Notes: a model not told the origin generated them from the sequence alone. Shown: positions 1 through 12,205, counted from the stretch's first letter. The stretch is 64,000 nucleotides of DNA from Prunella strophiata (GCA_036583965.1 JAZBQD010000006.1:428496-492495); one strand, 5' to 3'. Program-made: numbers and translations.

Positions 1-735
1 ACCAAAATGGGATTGGGGACACAAAATGGTGAACAGAACCCCCAGAAACAGGATCAGGAACCCGGGCATGAGAGGCCATGGCCACGGCACGGGCAGCGCC
101 TGTCACCTGCAGGGACACAAAACAGGACTGGGGACACCAAAATAGGGACAGAACCCCCAAAAATGGGATTGGGAACCCAGGCACAGGCATAAAAGGCCAT
201 GGCCGTGGCACGGGCAGCGTCTGTCACCTGGGGGGACACCAAAATGGGACTGGGGACACCAAAATAGGGACAGAACCCCCAGAGACAGGATCAGGAACCC
301 GGGCACAAGAGGCCACGGCCGCGGCACAGGCAACGCCTGTCTCCTGCAGGGACAAAAAACGGGATTGGGGACACTGAAATGGGACTGGGGACACCAAAAT
401 GGGGACAGAACCCCCAAAAATGGGATCAGGAACCCAGGCACAGGCACAAAAGGCCACGGCACAGGCAGCACCCGTCACCTGCAGGGATACAACATGGGAC
501 TGGGGACACCAGGATTTGGGACCTGAAATGGGGACAGAATCCCCAAAAACGGGATTAGGAACCCAAAAACGGGGACAGAGCCCCAGGAATGGGATCAGGA
601 ACCCCAAAACAGGATCGGTACCCAAAATTGGGGATTGGGGACCTGAAACATGACTGGGGACATCAGAAATGGGATCAGGGACCCAGGAACAGGATAGGGA
701 ACCCTAAATGGTATCAGCAACCCAACACGAGATCA
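1..735. repeat. G-rich minisatellite array
   Basis: The stretch is built from diverged tandem units that alternate 'gggattggggacac', 'aaaatggggacagaaccccc' and a longer 'ggcacaaaaggccacggc ... gcctgtcacctgcaggga' segment. Units drift in length and sequence and fade out near 735. Open frames on both strands are by-products of the repeat. The array is cut by the window start. Confidence 0.85.
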
Positions 736-1217
736 GGGACCCAAAATGGGATAGGGACCCTGGAACCAGATCAGGAACTCAAAATAAATAACGAAACAAA
801 AGCGCCAACAAACGTCCGCGTCCTGCTCAGCCCCGCAGGGAAAGGTACGAGGAGCATGGAGCCAGAATCCCTTTCCCATAATTTTAACAGAATGGGCCGC
901 TCTAAAGGGCAATATTTCACTTCTTAAGGCGAAAACAGGGGGGGAAAACCTTTCTTGGGGCAGCTCTAAAAGGAAACAAAAGAAGAATGAAGGATTTTTT
1001 GGGCTCACAGAGGGAAGGAAGAAAAAGGGAAGGAACTTGGTCATAAAGAAAGGAAAATTCAGCGCAGTGTGCTAGCAATACAGATATGCCGCTATAAAAC
1101 TTTATAGGGTCTAACTTCTGAAGGTTGGAACTGATCGCTGTAATGAAACAGCGCAAGAACTTTCAGGAACTCCTCAATTCCTACTCCAAAAAGGACTCGG
1201 GAATGCGGGAAGCCCCG
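736..1217. other. No gene seen
   Basis: Mixed sequence between the minisatellite and the gap. I see no coding signal, RNA gene or LTR boundary. Confidence 0.5.
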
Positions 1218-1717
1218 NNNNNNNNNNNNNNNNNNNNNNNNNNNNNNNNNNNNNNNNNNNNNNNNNNNNNNNNNNNNNNNNNNNNNNNNNNNNNNNNNNN
1301 NNNNNNNNNNNNNNNNNNNNNNNNNNNNNNNNNNNNNNNNNNNNNNNNNNNNNNNNNNNNNNNNNNNNNNNNNNNNNNNNNNNNNNNNNNNNNNNNNNNN
1401 NNNNNNNNNNNNNNNNNNNNNNNNNNNNNNNNNNNNNNNNNNNNNNNNNNNNNNNNNNNNNNNNNNNNNNNNNNNNNNNNNNNNNNNNNNNNNNNNNNNN
1501 NNNNNNNNNNNNNNNNNNNNNNNNNNNNNNNNNNNNNNNNNNNNNNNNNNNNNNNNNNNNNNNNNNNNNNNNNNNNNNNNNNNNNNNNNNNNNNNNNNNN
1601 NNNNNNNNNNNNNNNNNNNNNNNNNNNNNNNNNNNNNNNNNNNNNNNNNNNNNNNNNNNNNNNNNNNNNNNNNNNNNNNNNNNNNNNNNNNNNNNNNNNN
1701 NNNNNNNNNNNNNNNNN
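1218..1717. other. Assembly gap (500 N)
   Basis: Exactly 500 N bases, the conventional size for a gap of unknown length. Sequence resumes within 10 bases of the edge of LTR-alpha, so the missing part could hold more of ERV-alpha or of zinc-finger unit 1. Confidence 1.
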
Positions 1718-1726
1718 AGACGTTTC

Positions 1727-2148
1727 TGTCCACCAAGCAGACAGAGGAGTCCTGTAAAAGTAATTTCATTCCTTAAAAAATGGGAGAGTCCTTGAGACAT
1801 TTCGCCTGGGGTCACTCCAATTATTGGAGGACACTGCCTCCTTTTCTTCCTAATTTTATTTGCCACATTTCCATTTCCCTTTCCCCATTAGGCTGAAGTA
1901 CTTGTGAGGTACAGACATCCCAATCCACCTACTACATACCCCCTTAATATGTATCCCACTTTCGTAAAGCCAAGTATATTCCTTGCTCTGTTAAGTCTTT
2001 GTTCATCTTCTCGAAGTTCTTTAATTGAGCAGGACCTTGGCTGAGCTGCAGTCTGTGTCATCAATTAATAACATTTTCTAAAACTGATGGCTTCTCCTCT
2101 CACTTCCTTATGTACAAGTCCCTGGCCCTGTCTCTGAACAGATTCACA
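1727..2148 (-). mobile_element. LTR-alpha copy 1 (ERV1-family LTR)
   Basis: About 420 bp that align along their length with 35372-35789 and more loosely with 29540-29992, the LTRs of ERV1. Shared blocks include 'agacagaggagtcctg', 'ctgttaagtctttgtt' and the right end 'cagattcaca'. The minus strand reads TGTGAATC... as an LTR start. In the third copy the minus strand has AATAAA just before the shared block, which sets the orientation. The left edge next to the gap is approximate. No internal ERV sequence is visible here, so it is a solo LTR or the end of an element hidden in the gap. Confidence 0.75.
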
Positions 2149-2270
2149 GCATCTGTTTGTAAAGACACTTTCCTCTTGTTCCTTTCATGGGGGTCCCCCG
2201 TTTGTGGGACATCCCCCCTGGAGCAGGGTGTCCCCCCATGCTGCAGCCCCAGCCCTCAGGCAATTTTCAG

Positions 2271-2312
2271 CCAATCAGAGTGCGCAGCGCTGATGACTCA
2301 GCTGTTTCCAGG
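2271..2312 (-). promoter_or_regulatory. MHC class II-like SXY (X1-X2-Y) module, unit 1
   Basis: On the minus strand: CCTGGAAACAGC (X1-like, the RFX site), then TGAGTCATCA (X2-like, CREB/AP-1), about 10 bases, then CTCTGATTGG (Y, NF-Y inverted CCAAT). Order and close spacing resemble the class II enhanceosome, although the X2-Y spacing is shorter than the usual 18-20 bp. The orientation points left, away from ZNF1 and into LTR-alpha. The same block recurs at 35912-35952, with related modules at 4741-4810 and 57353-57425. Function is inferred. Confidence 0.5.
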
Positions 2313-2339
2313 CAGACCCGCAGCTCCCAGCGTTCCCCA

Positions 2340-2620
2340 CCTGCGCTCCCCCCTCTCTCCCAGTGCCCCCCTCGAGGGGAATTTGGGGAGGTGGGAGTGG
2401 GGGAGCGCCAAGGCCGGGCCCCCCCGCGCTGTCCTGGCGGGAGCGGCTGCAGTGGGGACCGAGTGCGGGCGGGAGCGGCCGAGAGCCCAGCGCTGCCCCA
2501 GCCCGACCTGCCCCAGCTCCATCCCTGCCCCTGCGCTGGGATGCTGTGGGTTTGGGGGGAAGAGGGAGCCGGCAGTGGGTGCTGTGCCTGGGGCAGGAGG
2601 AGAAGGGAAGGAGAAGCAGG
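2340..2620 (+). promoter_or_regulatory. GC/CpG-rich candidate promoter of ZNF1
   Basis: CpG-rich block (ggcgggagcgg, gcgggcgggagcggccgag) upstream of the ZNF1 last exon, nearly identical to 36000-36260 upstream of ZNF2. Its position and conservation between the duplicates suggest a CpG-island promoter or first exon. No TATA box or start codon can be assigned with confidence. Confidence 0.45.
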
Positions 2621-3055
2621 GTTGAGGAACACAATGGTCAAATGATGGACGTGGGAGGAGAAGGTGGAATTGTGCAAGAGAAGGAGGAATAGCAGGAGGA
2701 AGAGGAGTGTGAGGAAGAGCAGGGACACAGGACGAGGAGCAGAAACAGGAAGCACCACAAGGTTTCACCCCTACCTGTATCTGCAGACTCACTCTCAGCC
2801 CCCCACATGGGGAGCATTGCCCCCCACATGCAGTAGGTGACCAGAGAGGGGGATCCACGATTTTCACAGGGGTGAATTTTAGTGTTTCTGGGTTTATTGT
2901 GTTCTGAGCTTTATTGGGTTCAGTGTTGGCACTTTGGTTTTTTGTGGGGGCTGAATATTTGTATTTGGGAGGGGTTTTTTGCTGAATGTTGATGTTTGTG
3001 GAGTTTTTGAGGTGTGTCTTGATGTTTGGAGGATTTTTGTACTGAATCTTGGTAA

Positions 3056-4106
<1,051 letters not shown>

Positions 4107-4237
4107 GGGAAGCCCTGTGAGTGCCCTGAGTGCTGGAAGAGCTTCATGCGCTGCTCCATCTCCATCCCCCATGGGAGGATCAGCATTGGATGATCCCCAG
4201 TGACTCCGGTTGGGCAGATCCCTGGTGACCCTTTATT

Positions 4238-4561
4238 GGGAATAAAACAGTAAAACAATGGATCTAATAAAGGGGCCTGATACCTGAGGCCTGATTGAGC
4301 AGAAACTGTGGGAGACACATACACAGATGAAGGCTCCCTGGGCAAGAAGTGACCAAACAACATGTTTTGAAATTTTGTGATAAAATAAAGTTACCAGGTG
4401 ACGTGATGTCATGTAGAATGTGTAACCAATGGGAAATTGTTACCAAAAATAGAACCCTATATAAGTACCATATATGTCAAACCCTATTTAAACGCCTGGT
4501 ATACTCAATAAAATTGGCTTCTGATCTAAACTCAGATGTCCCCGTCTCTCCATCATTGATA
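4238..4561 (+). mobile_element. Solo LTR-epsilon (ERV3-family)
   Basis: About 320 bp that match 37893-38222 and 56866-57174, the two LTRs of ERV3. The shared plan is CCAAT ('gtaaccaatgggaa'), TATA ('cctatataagtac'), 'actcaataaaattggcttc' as polyadenylation signal, and the end 'ccatcattgata'. No gag, pol or env follows; the next bases are the MHC II promoter-like flank that also follows the 3' LTR at 57175. It is therefore a solo LTR at the site that is provirus-occupied in unit 2. The AATAAA at its left edge lies 3' of ZNF1 and could terminate it. Confidence 0.85.
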
Positions 4562-4740
4562 AGCCCCTGTTCTGGGTGATCCCTGTGGGGTGAGGGGAAG
4601 GTGTTGGAGAGATTTCTTTCCCTTCTCCTTGTGCTGCTGTGATTTGGTTGGTAACAAATTCCCTCCCACTGCCCAGGCTGGGTCTGTTGTCCCAGTGCCA
4701 GTGCTCAGGGCGGGATCTCAACTCCCAGGCCTCTCCTCAG

Positions 4741-4810
4741 CCAATCAGAGAATGTGGTGAACAAGAGTCAGCCAATCAGAGAGAGCAGGTCTGATGACTC
4801 ACCAGTTGCC
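4741..4810 (-). promoter_or_regulatory. MHC class II-like SXY module with two Y boxes
   Basis: On the minus strand: GGCAACTGG-TGAGTCATCA (X1-X2), then CTGATTGGCT (Y) at 4771-4779 after about 12 bases, and a second inverted CCAAT at 4741-4748. A related copy at 57353-57425 has both CCAAT cores mutated. The module points left toward the LTR-epsilon insertion. No class II first exon is visible downstream, so it looks like a promoter stranded without its gene. Confidence 0.5.
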
Positions 4811-5311
4811 GGCAGATCCGCAGCACCCACTGTTCCCTACCCGCACCCCACCCTCCCTGCCCAGTCACGGCCCCCGCCGGGTCCCCCCAAGTCCCTCCCC
4901 AGTGCCCCCCATAAACTGGACTGGGTTTAACTGGGAAGCTTTACTGGGAACACTGGGAGCAGCTGGGCCGGGGCAGAGGGACAGCGGGGCTGGGGGACAC
5001 ACGATCCCCCAAAATCAGTGCGGGGACGGAGCGGGGGGTCCCGGCCGGGCCCGAGGCCACGGGGAGGGGCTGCGGCTGCTGGACGGCTCAGGAGCTCTGT
5101 GGGCAGAGAAAAGGGGGTGACACGGGGCTGGGGGCCCCGGGGGAGCACACACGCTCTGGGGGAGGGGGAACACGACCCCCGGGACCCCCCCTCACCTTCT
5201 TGTGCAGGTAGAAGCTGAGCCCCAGCGCCAGGAAGACGAAGCCCAACACGGAGCCCCCGATCCCCATCAGCATCTTGCTGTGGGCAGCATCCAGCGGCAT
5301 CTCTGGGGGGT

Positions 5312-5934
5312 CTGCAGGGATCAGGACCCCCAAAACCTCCCACAGACACCCCAAGCCCCTCCAAGCACCCTCCCAGTCACTCCGTAGCCAACCCAGGATT
5401 TACAAAAACCTTCTCCAAATCCTTTCCCAGCCTCCCCAGGGCCCACCAAAACCCCTGCCATCCCTCTCAGGATCCCATAACCCCCTTCCAGTCGCCCCCC
5501 ACCACTCCAGGACATCCCAAACGCTTCTCCCAGTCCTTTCCCAGTCCCACCAGGACTCACCAAGACCCCTCCCAGTCTCTTCCCAGCACCACCAACCTCA
5601 TCCCAAGCTCTGCTTTCCCATCCCCAATCTCCTTCCAGCCCCTCCAGCCTCACTGAAATCCCTCCCAGTTACACCCAGCAACCCCAAACTCCCTCCCAGT
5701 GCCCACTAGGACCCCCCAACCCCATCCCACCCTCCCCAGCATCCTTCAAACCCCTTCTCAGCCCTTCCAGACACCCGGACCCCTCTCCCAGTTGAAACCA
5801 GGCTATCTTCCAGTTACTCCCAGCATACCCCATTCCCCCTCCCAGCCCCCCCAGTGCCTCCCCGCTGCTCCCAGCGCTGTGGGGGCCAGGCAGTGCCCCA
5901 GTGCCAACTCAGGGGGTGCTCCAGCCTGACATGC
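5312..5934. repeat. C-rich degenerate minisatellite in MHC II intron
   Basis: Irregular units of roughly 25-35 bp such as 'cccctcccagtcactcc' and 'ccctcccagt' fill what would be the intron between MHC II exons 3 and 4. The long plus-strand open frame here is repeat-driven. Confidence 0.7.
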
Positions 5935-6262
5935 TGTGAATATTCTCAGTTCAGGCAAAGAAATAACAGAGATCATTTCTCACAGGCTGAGCCTGGGAAT
6001 CTTAGAAGGAAAAGAATTCAAACAATTATTATCTCTCTTTCTGTAAGCATTGTTTATCGATATGATTTGCTAGAGTGTGCTATTGATAGCTCACCAATGG
6101 TGTGAGAGGTTTTCACCTTAAGACCAATCAGCTCTTAGGTCCAATGCTGTTCCTATAAGAACTACAGATTTCTTAATACTGTACACTAATAATAAAGTGT
6201 CTTTCATGCCTTCTGCATCATGGAGTCAATGCTAATCACCCTCCAGTCGGGGAACCCCTGTT
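5935..6262 (+). mobile_element. LTR-A copy 1, inserted in MHC II exon 3
   Basis: The segment aligns with 57775-58163 and with the split copy around 41600-46430. Shared features are 'aacaattattatctctctt', an AATAAAG signal (6192) and the block 'ttctg.atcatggagtca'. The right edge falls where the MHC exon 3 coding match stops; the exact terminal base is uncertain. No internal ERV sequence accompanies it. Confidence 0.65.
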
Positions 6263-6515
6263 TTGACAACGTGCTCCACCTGGCAGATGCAGGTGACCCC
6301 ATGCCAGGGTGGGGGTTACCAGCAGCACCAGGAACTGGTGGGTCCAGTCCCCATTGGGGGCCACATCAGTGGCCACCACAGAGAGCTCCTGCTGGCCCTG
6401 GAACCACCTCAGCTGGATGTGGGCAGGATAGTAATCCATCACGGAGCAGAGCAGGCAGCTGGGGCTGGGCTGGGAGGTCAGAGGGCACCAGCGAGATGGA
6501 CACACTGGGGGGCAC

Positions 6516-6857
6516 TGGGAGAGTTTGGGGACACACTGGGATCAGCTGGGGGGAGCTGGGAGAGAGAGGGGAGGGCTGGTGTGGCCTTGAGAGAGATTGG
6601 GATTTAAATTGCAGAGAGTGGGGAAACACTGGGAGAGCATGGAGGTTTGGGATTGGACTGAAAAGGACTTGGAATGAACAGGAAAGACTGGGAGGGCACA
6701 GGGAGAGAGGGTGGAGGTCTGGGAGTGGAGTTGGAAGGACTGTGATAGACTAGAAATGGAATGGCTCTGGTCTGAGAGGAATTGGGAGGGACTCTGGGGA
6801 CCCTAGGAGGGACTGTGAGGGCACTGGGAGAGACTGGGATGGACTGGGAGAACCACT
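6516..6857. repeat. G-rich 'actgggag' minisatellite
   Basis: Degenerate tandem 'ctgggagagt/actgggatg' units occupy the upstream flank of MHC exon 3. No gene is seen. Confidence 0.65.
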
Positions 6858-9770
6858 GGAGTCACAGAATCACAAGGTTGGAAGAGACCTTCAAGATCAT
6901 CGAGTCCAACCTGTTCCCTGACACCTCAACTAAACCATGGCACTGAGTGCCACATCCAGTCCTTTTTTAAACACATCCAGGGATGGTGACTCCACAACCT
7001 CCCCGGGCACACCATTCCAGTACTTTATCACTCTTTCCATGAAAATCTTTTTCCTAATATCTAACCTATATTTCCCTTGACGCAGCTTGAGACAGTGACC
7101 TCTCATTCTGTCAGTTGTTGCCTGGAGGAAGAGGCCAAACCCCCCTGATTACAACTACCCTTCAGGAAGTTGTAGAGAGTGATAAGGTCACCTCTGAGTC
7201 TCCTTTTCTCCAGGCTAAACACCCTCAGCTCCCTCAGCCGTTCATCATATGGCTTGTGTTCCAAGCCCCTCTCCAGCCTCGTTGCTCTCCTCTGGACATG
7301 CTCAAGCATCTCAACGTCCTTCTGAAACTGAGGGGCCCAGAACTGGACACAGCACTCGAGGTGGGGCCTCACCAGTGCTGAGTACAGGGGGAGAATGACC
7401 TCCCTGCTCCTGCTGGCCTCACTATTCCTGACACAGGCCAGGAACCATTGGCCTTCTTGGCCACCAGGGCACACTGCTGGCTCATGTTCAGCTGGTTGTT
7501 GCACCAGCTACCCCCAGGTCCCTTTCTGCCTGGGCACTGTCCTGCCACACCATCCCCAGCCCATAATGCTGCAGGGGGTTATTGTGGCCAAAATGCAGGA
7601 CTTGGTACTTGGATTTATTAAATTTCATCCTGTTAGACTCTGCCCATCCATCCAACTGTTCAAGGTCTTTCTGCAGAGCCTTCCTACCTTCCAACAGATG
7701 GACACACACGCCCAGCTTAGTTTCATCTAAAAATTGAAAGACTCAATCCCCTCATCCATGCTGTCTGTTGTAGTGCATTTCTATGCTTTGTAATTGTTTT
7801 GTCTTTGTATCCCCTTATTTTCCCCAAATTGTTTACCCCAGATTGTCCCCTCCCTCCTGTGTAATCCCTCTCCTTTGCTGAAACCATTCCCCAATCTCCA
7901 CCCTGGTTCTCTATCAATCACTCAGCTTTCCATCCCCTCTATCTAGAATTTTTGGGCCAGGTCATCGAGTGATGAGTCAGAAGCCAGGGGTCAACCCCCC
8001 AAGTGTTACCCCATATGCTGTCCCAAATGTCCATACCCTCAGTGTCCATCCCTTGAGTTTCTTTATTGGTCAGTGAATGTTCTCTACTTGCGGTTTCCAC
8101 CTCCCTTTAAATGTTACCTTGGCGCCTCTCCCTGGGGCTCTCAGCAGGAGGCCCTCTGAGGTGTAGGGGCTCCCAGAGCTCCTGAATAAAACCTTGGATT
8201 AACCCTAGCTAAAAGTCGGCCCCCTTTCCTCTGCTGTCATCACCAGGGTCTCCTCTGCTGCTGGGCAAACAGTCCTGGCTGCCTTCTGTACCCCCGGGGC
8301 ACTGGAGAGTGCCCCCCACCACTGTCCACCGTGTCAGAGCTGGCCGGGGTTCCTGAGTGGCACCCAGAGAGACGGGGACAGTTGTCAATAAAAATATTGA
8401 ACAGAGCTGGCCCCAGCACAGAGCCCTGAGGGACACCACTGGTGCCTGGCTCCAGCTGGATGCAGCACCATTCACCACCACTCTCTGGGCCCGGCCATGC
8501 AGCCAGTTCCTAACCCAGCACAGAGTGCTCCTGTCCAAGCCGTGGGCTGCAGCTTTTCCAGGAGTGCTGCTGTGGCAGACAGTGTCAAAGGCCTTGCTGA
8601 AGTCCAAATAGACACATCCACAGCCTTTCCTGCATCCAGCAGTCAGGTCACCTGGTTATGAGAAACCAGGTTGGTCAGACATGACCTACCCCTCCTAAAC
8701 CCATGCTGGCTGGGTCTGATACCCTGGCCATCCTGTAAGTGCTCTGTGATGACACTCAGTATAAATTGTTCCATAACCTTATCTGGTACTGAGGTTAGGC
8801 TGATTGGCCTATAATTACCAGGATCCTCCTTCTCACCCTTTTTGTGATTGGGTGTTATACTGGCCAGCTTTCAGTCATCTGGAAGCGCCCCAGTGAGCCA
8901 GGATTGCTGATAAAGGATGGAGAGTGGCTTGGCAAGCTCATCTGCCAGCTCCCTCATCACCCTGGGATGGATCCCATCTGGTCCCATGGATTTATGAATA
9001 TCCAAGTGGCTCAGAAGTTCTCTGAATGCCTCCTCTTGGATAATGGGGGGACCACTTCTGCTCCCTGATACCATCAAGCAACCCAAGAGGAGAGTTATCC
9101 TGAAGGCAAGTATTCTCACTAAAAACTGAGACAAAGAAGATGTTAAGCACCTCTGCCTTCTCTTCATCTGCAGTTATTAAGTTTCCTTCTGCATCTAATA
9201 AAGGACTGAAGGTTAGTCTTACTCTTCCTTTTACCATTTATTTATTTATAAAAACATATTTATTTATAAAAACATTTTTTGTTATCCTTTGCAAAAGTCG
9301 CCATTTTACGTTCAAACTGAGCTTTAGCCTCCCTAATTTTTTTCCCTACATACTCTACCAGCCCCCTTAAATACTTCCTGAGAGACCCGACCCTCCTTCC
9401 AAAGATAATACATCCATTTTTTATTCCTGAATTTCTTCAAAACCTCCTTGCCTGTCCAGGCTGGACGTTTGCTTCATCAACTCGTCTTTCAGCACACAGT
9501 CTGTTCCTGTGCCCTCAAGATTTCTGTTTTGGAGCACGCCCACCCTTCCTGAACTCCTTTGTTTTTAAGGAGTACTTCCCAAGGAACTCTCTGAATAAGT
9601 CTCCTAAGTAGGCCAAAGTCAGGCCTCCAGAAGTCCAATGTAAAAGTTGTATTAATGTTCCTCTTGACTTCACCAAATATTGAGAATTTTATAATTTCAT
9701 GATCACTATGCCCCAAGCAGTCTCCAACAACCACATCTCCCACCAGCCCATCTCTATTTGCAAATAGATC
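6858..9770 (-). mobile_element. CR1 LINE, 5'-truncated, interrupted by an LTR
   Basis: A classic avian CR1 on the minus strand. The 3' UTR begins at 'tcacagaatcacaaggttgg' and the ORF2 body runs to about 9770. Endonuclease C-terminal landmarks (GDCLGHSDHE) lie near 9700, reverse transcriptase motif DFSKAFDTV near 8600, and the post-catalytic region at 7103-7709. The catalytic FADD equivalent at about 7718-7735 reads FLDE, and stops and frameshifts are frequent, so the copy is dead. ORF1 and the 5' end are missing, as usual for CR1. A 615-bp LTR splits the RT domain at 7766-8380. Confidence 0.95.
7766..8380 (+). mobile_element. Solo LTR-G copy 1 inside CR1
   Basis: The CR1 consensus stops at 7765 and resumes at 8381. 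The inserted 615 bp begin TGTTGTAGTGCATTTCTATG, end ...GGGGACA, and contain 'cctgaataaaaccttgg' (AATAAA near 8188). The start matches the minus-strand start of the 47809-48463 LTR. Flanks GCTGTC (7760-7765) and GTTGTC (8381-8386) make a 6-bp target duplication with one mismatch. Confidence 0.85.
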
Positions 9771-9895
9771 ACGATGATCTCATGAGCATGGTCATCTCAT
9801 TGGTCATCTCTTGGTCACAGTCATTACATGCTCACAGTAACCTTACATTCATGGTCATCTCATGGTGATGGTCATCTCATGACCATGGCCATGTC
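9771..9895. other. Transition into satellite
   Basis: Short imperfect 'ggtcatctcat' motifs that lead into the 17-bp array. No gene. Confidence 0.6.
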
Positions 9896-10905
9896 ATGGT
9901 CATGGTCATCTCATGGTCATGGTCATCTCATGGTCATGGTCATCTCATGGTCATGGTCATCTCATGGTCATGGTCATCTCATGGTCATGGTCATCTCATG
10001 GTCATGGTCATCTCATGGTCATGGTCATCTCATGGTCATGGTCATCTCATGGTCATGGTCATCTCATGGTCATGGTCATCTCATGGTCATGGTCATCTCA
10101 TGGTCATGTGGTTATCTCATGGTCATGGTCATCTCATGGTCATGGTCATCTCATGGTCATCTCATGGTCATGGTCATCTCATGGTCATGGTCATCTCATG
10201 GTCATGGTCATCTCATGGTCATGGTCATCTCATGGTCATGGTCATCTCATGGTCATGGTCATCTCATGGTCATGGTCATCTCATGGTCATGGTCATCTCA
10301 TGGTCATGGTCATCTCATGGTCATGGTCATCTCATGGTCATGGTCATCTCATGGTCATGGTCATCTCATGGTCATGGTCATCTCATGGTCATGGTCATCT
10401 CATGGTCATGGTCATCTCATGGTCATGGTCATCTCATGGTCATGGTCATCTCATGGTCATGGTCATCTCATGGTCATGGTCATCTCATGGTCATGGTCAT
10501 CTCATGGTCATGGTCATCTCATGGTCATGGTCATCTCATGGTCATGGTCATCTCATGGTCATGGTCATCTCATGGTCATGGTCATCTCATGGTCATGGTC
10601 ATCTCATGGTCATGGTCATCTCATGGTCATGGTCATCTCATGGTCATGGTCATCTCATGGTCATGGTCATCTCATGGTCATGGTCATCTCATGGTCATGG
10701 TCATCTCATGGTCATGGTCATCTCATGGTCATGGTCATCTCATGGTCATGGTCATCTCATGGTCATGGTCATCTCATGGTCATGGTCATCTCATGGTCAT
10801 GGTCATCTCATGGTCATGGTCATCTCATGGTCATGGTCATCTCATGGTCATGGTCATCTCATGGTCATGGTCATCTCATGGTCATGGTCATCTCATGGTC
10901 ATGGT
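9896..10905. repeat. 17-bp minisatellite (ATGGTCATGGTCATCTC)n
   Basis: About 59 nearly perfect copies, with single irregular units near 10110 and 10155. Because 17 is not a multiple of 3 and the unit has no stop, all three plus frames remain open. These frames are not genes. Confidence 0.98.
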
Positions 10906-12205
10906 CCCACTCCACAATTCCACCTGATCCCACTCTGGACCCTGCCCTGATCCACAATCCCTCCTTGACCCCAGTCCATCCATCCTGCCCCAATCCCTCT
11001 CTGGAATCCCAGCCTGATTCTCCTCCATTCCATCCCACCTGATTCTTGTCTGGAATCCAGCCCTGATCCCACTCCACAATTCCATCTGATCCCACTCTGG
11101 ACCCTGCCCTGATCCACAATCCCTCCTTGACCCCAGTCCATCCATCCTGCCCCAATCCTTCTCTGGAATCCCAGCCTGATTCTCCTCCATTCCATCCCAC
11201 CTGATTCTTGTCTGGAATCCAGCCCTGATCCCACTCCACAATTCCACCTGATCCCACTCTGGACCCTGCCCTGATCCACAATCCCTCCTTGACCCCAGTC
11301 CATCCATCCTGCCCCAATCCTTCTCTGGAATCCCAGCCTGATTCTCCTCCATTCCATCCCACCTGATTCTTGTCTGGAATCCAGCCCTGATCCCACTCCA
11401 CAATTCCACCTGATCCCACTCTGGACCCTGCCCTGATCCACAATCCCTCCTTGACCCCAGTCCATCCATCCTGCCCCAATCCTTCTCTGGAATCCCAGCC
11501 TGATTCTCCTCCATTCCATCCCACCTGATTCTTGTCTGGAATCCAGCCCTGATCCCACTCCACAATTCCACCTGATCCCACTCTGGACCCTGCCCTGATC
11601 CACAATCCCTCCTTGACCCCAGTCCATCCATCCTGCCCCAATCCTTCTCTGGAATCCCAGCCTGATTCTCCTCCATTCCATCCCACCTGATTCTTGTCTG
11701 GAATCCAGCCCTGATCCCACTCCACAATTCCACCTGATCCCACTCTGGACCCTGCCCTGATCCACAATCCCTCCTTGACCCCAGTCCATCCATCCTGCCC
11801 CAATCCTTCTCTGGAATCCCAGCCTGATTCTCCTCCATTCCATCCCACCTGATTCTTGTCTGGAATCCAGCCCTGATCCCACTCCACAATTCCACCTGAT
11901 CCCACTCTGGACCCTGCCCTGATCCACAATCCCTCCTTGACCCCAGTCCATCCATCCTGCCCCAATCCCCCTCTGGAATCCCAGCCTGATTCTCCTCCAT
12001 TCCATCCCACCTGATTCTTGTCTGGAATCCAGCCCTGATCCCACTCCACAATTCCACCTGATCCCACTCTGGACCCTGCCCTGATCCACAATCCCTCCTT
12101 GACCCCAGTCCATCCATCCTGCCCCAATCCCCCTCTGGAATCCCAGCCTGATTCTCCTCCATTCCATCCCACCTGATTCTTGTCTGGAATCCAGCCCTGA
12201 TCCCA
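10906..12205. repeat. 162-bp tandem repeat, 8 copies
   Basis: Eight head-to-tail units start at 'cccactccacaattcca' (10906, 11068, 11230 and so on). Copies differ by a handful of substitutions, for example ccttctc/cccctctc near unit position 80. The unit is 54 codons, so a stop-free minus frame spans the whole array and into the neighbouring repeat. No splice or start context supports a real protein. Confidence 0.97.

Larger units (their letters stand above)
4930..6515 (-). pseudogene. MHC class II beta chain, 3' exons, disrupted
   Basis: Three exons are recognisable on the minus strand. Exon 3 (about 6515-6263) encodes the beta-2 immunoglobulin C1 domain, with CSVMDYYPAHIQLRWFQGQQ and VATDVAPNGDW as landmarks. 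Exon 4 (5311-5196, 116 bp, flanked by AG and GTGAGG) encodes the connecting peptide, a hydrophobic transmembrane helix and the start of the tail (FYLHKK). Exon 5 (5096-5088) adds Ser-Ser-stop, followed by a 3' UTR with AGTAAA near 4941. Class II beta pairs with class II alpha at the cell surface to present peptides to CD4 T cells. Exon 3 carries at least two frameshifts and is cut at its 3' end by LTR-A, and exons 1-2 are absent with CR1 lying upstream. Exon 4 is intact. A non-functional fragment is the best reading. Confidence 0.85.

Noticed and set aside
4349..4579. Small open frames within LTR-epsilon
   Set aside because: They cross the TATA and polyadenylation signals of an LTR; no homology to a protein.
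6236..6268. Reading the last codons of MHC exon 3 through to a GVPRLEG-like end
   Set aside because: These bases align with the right end of the other LTR-A copies as well as they could extend the exon, and they do not match the expected beta-2 domain C-terminus.
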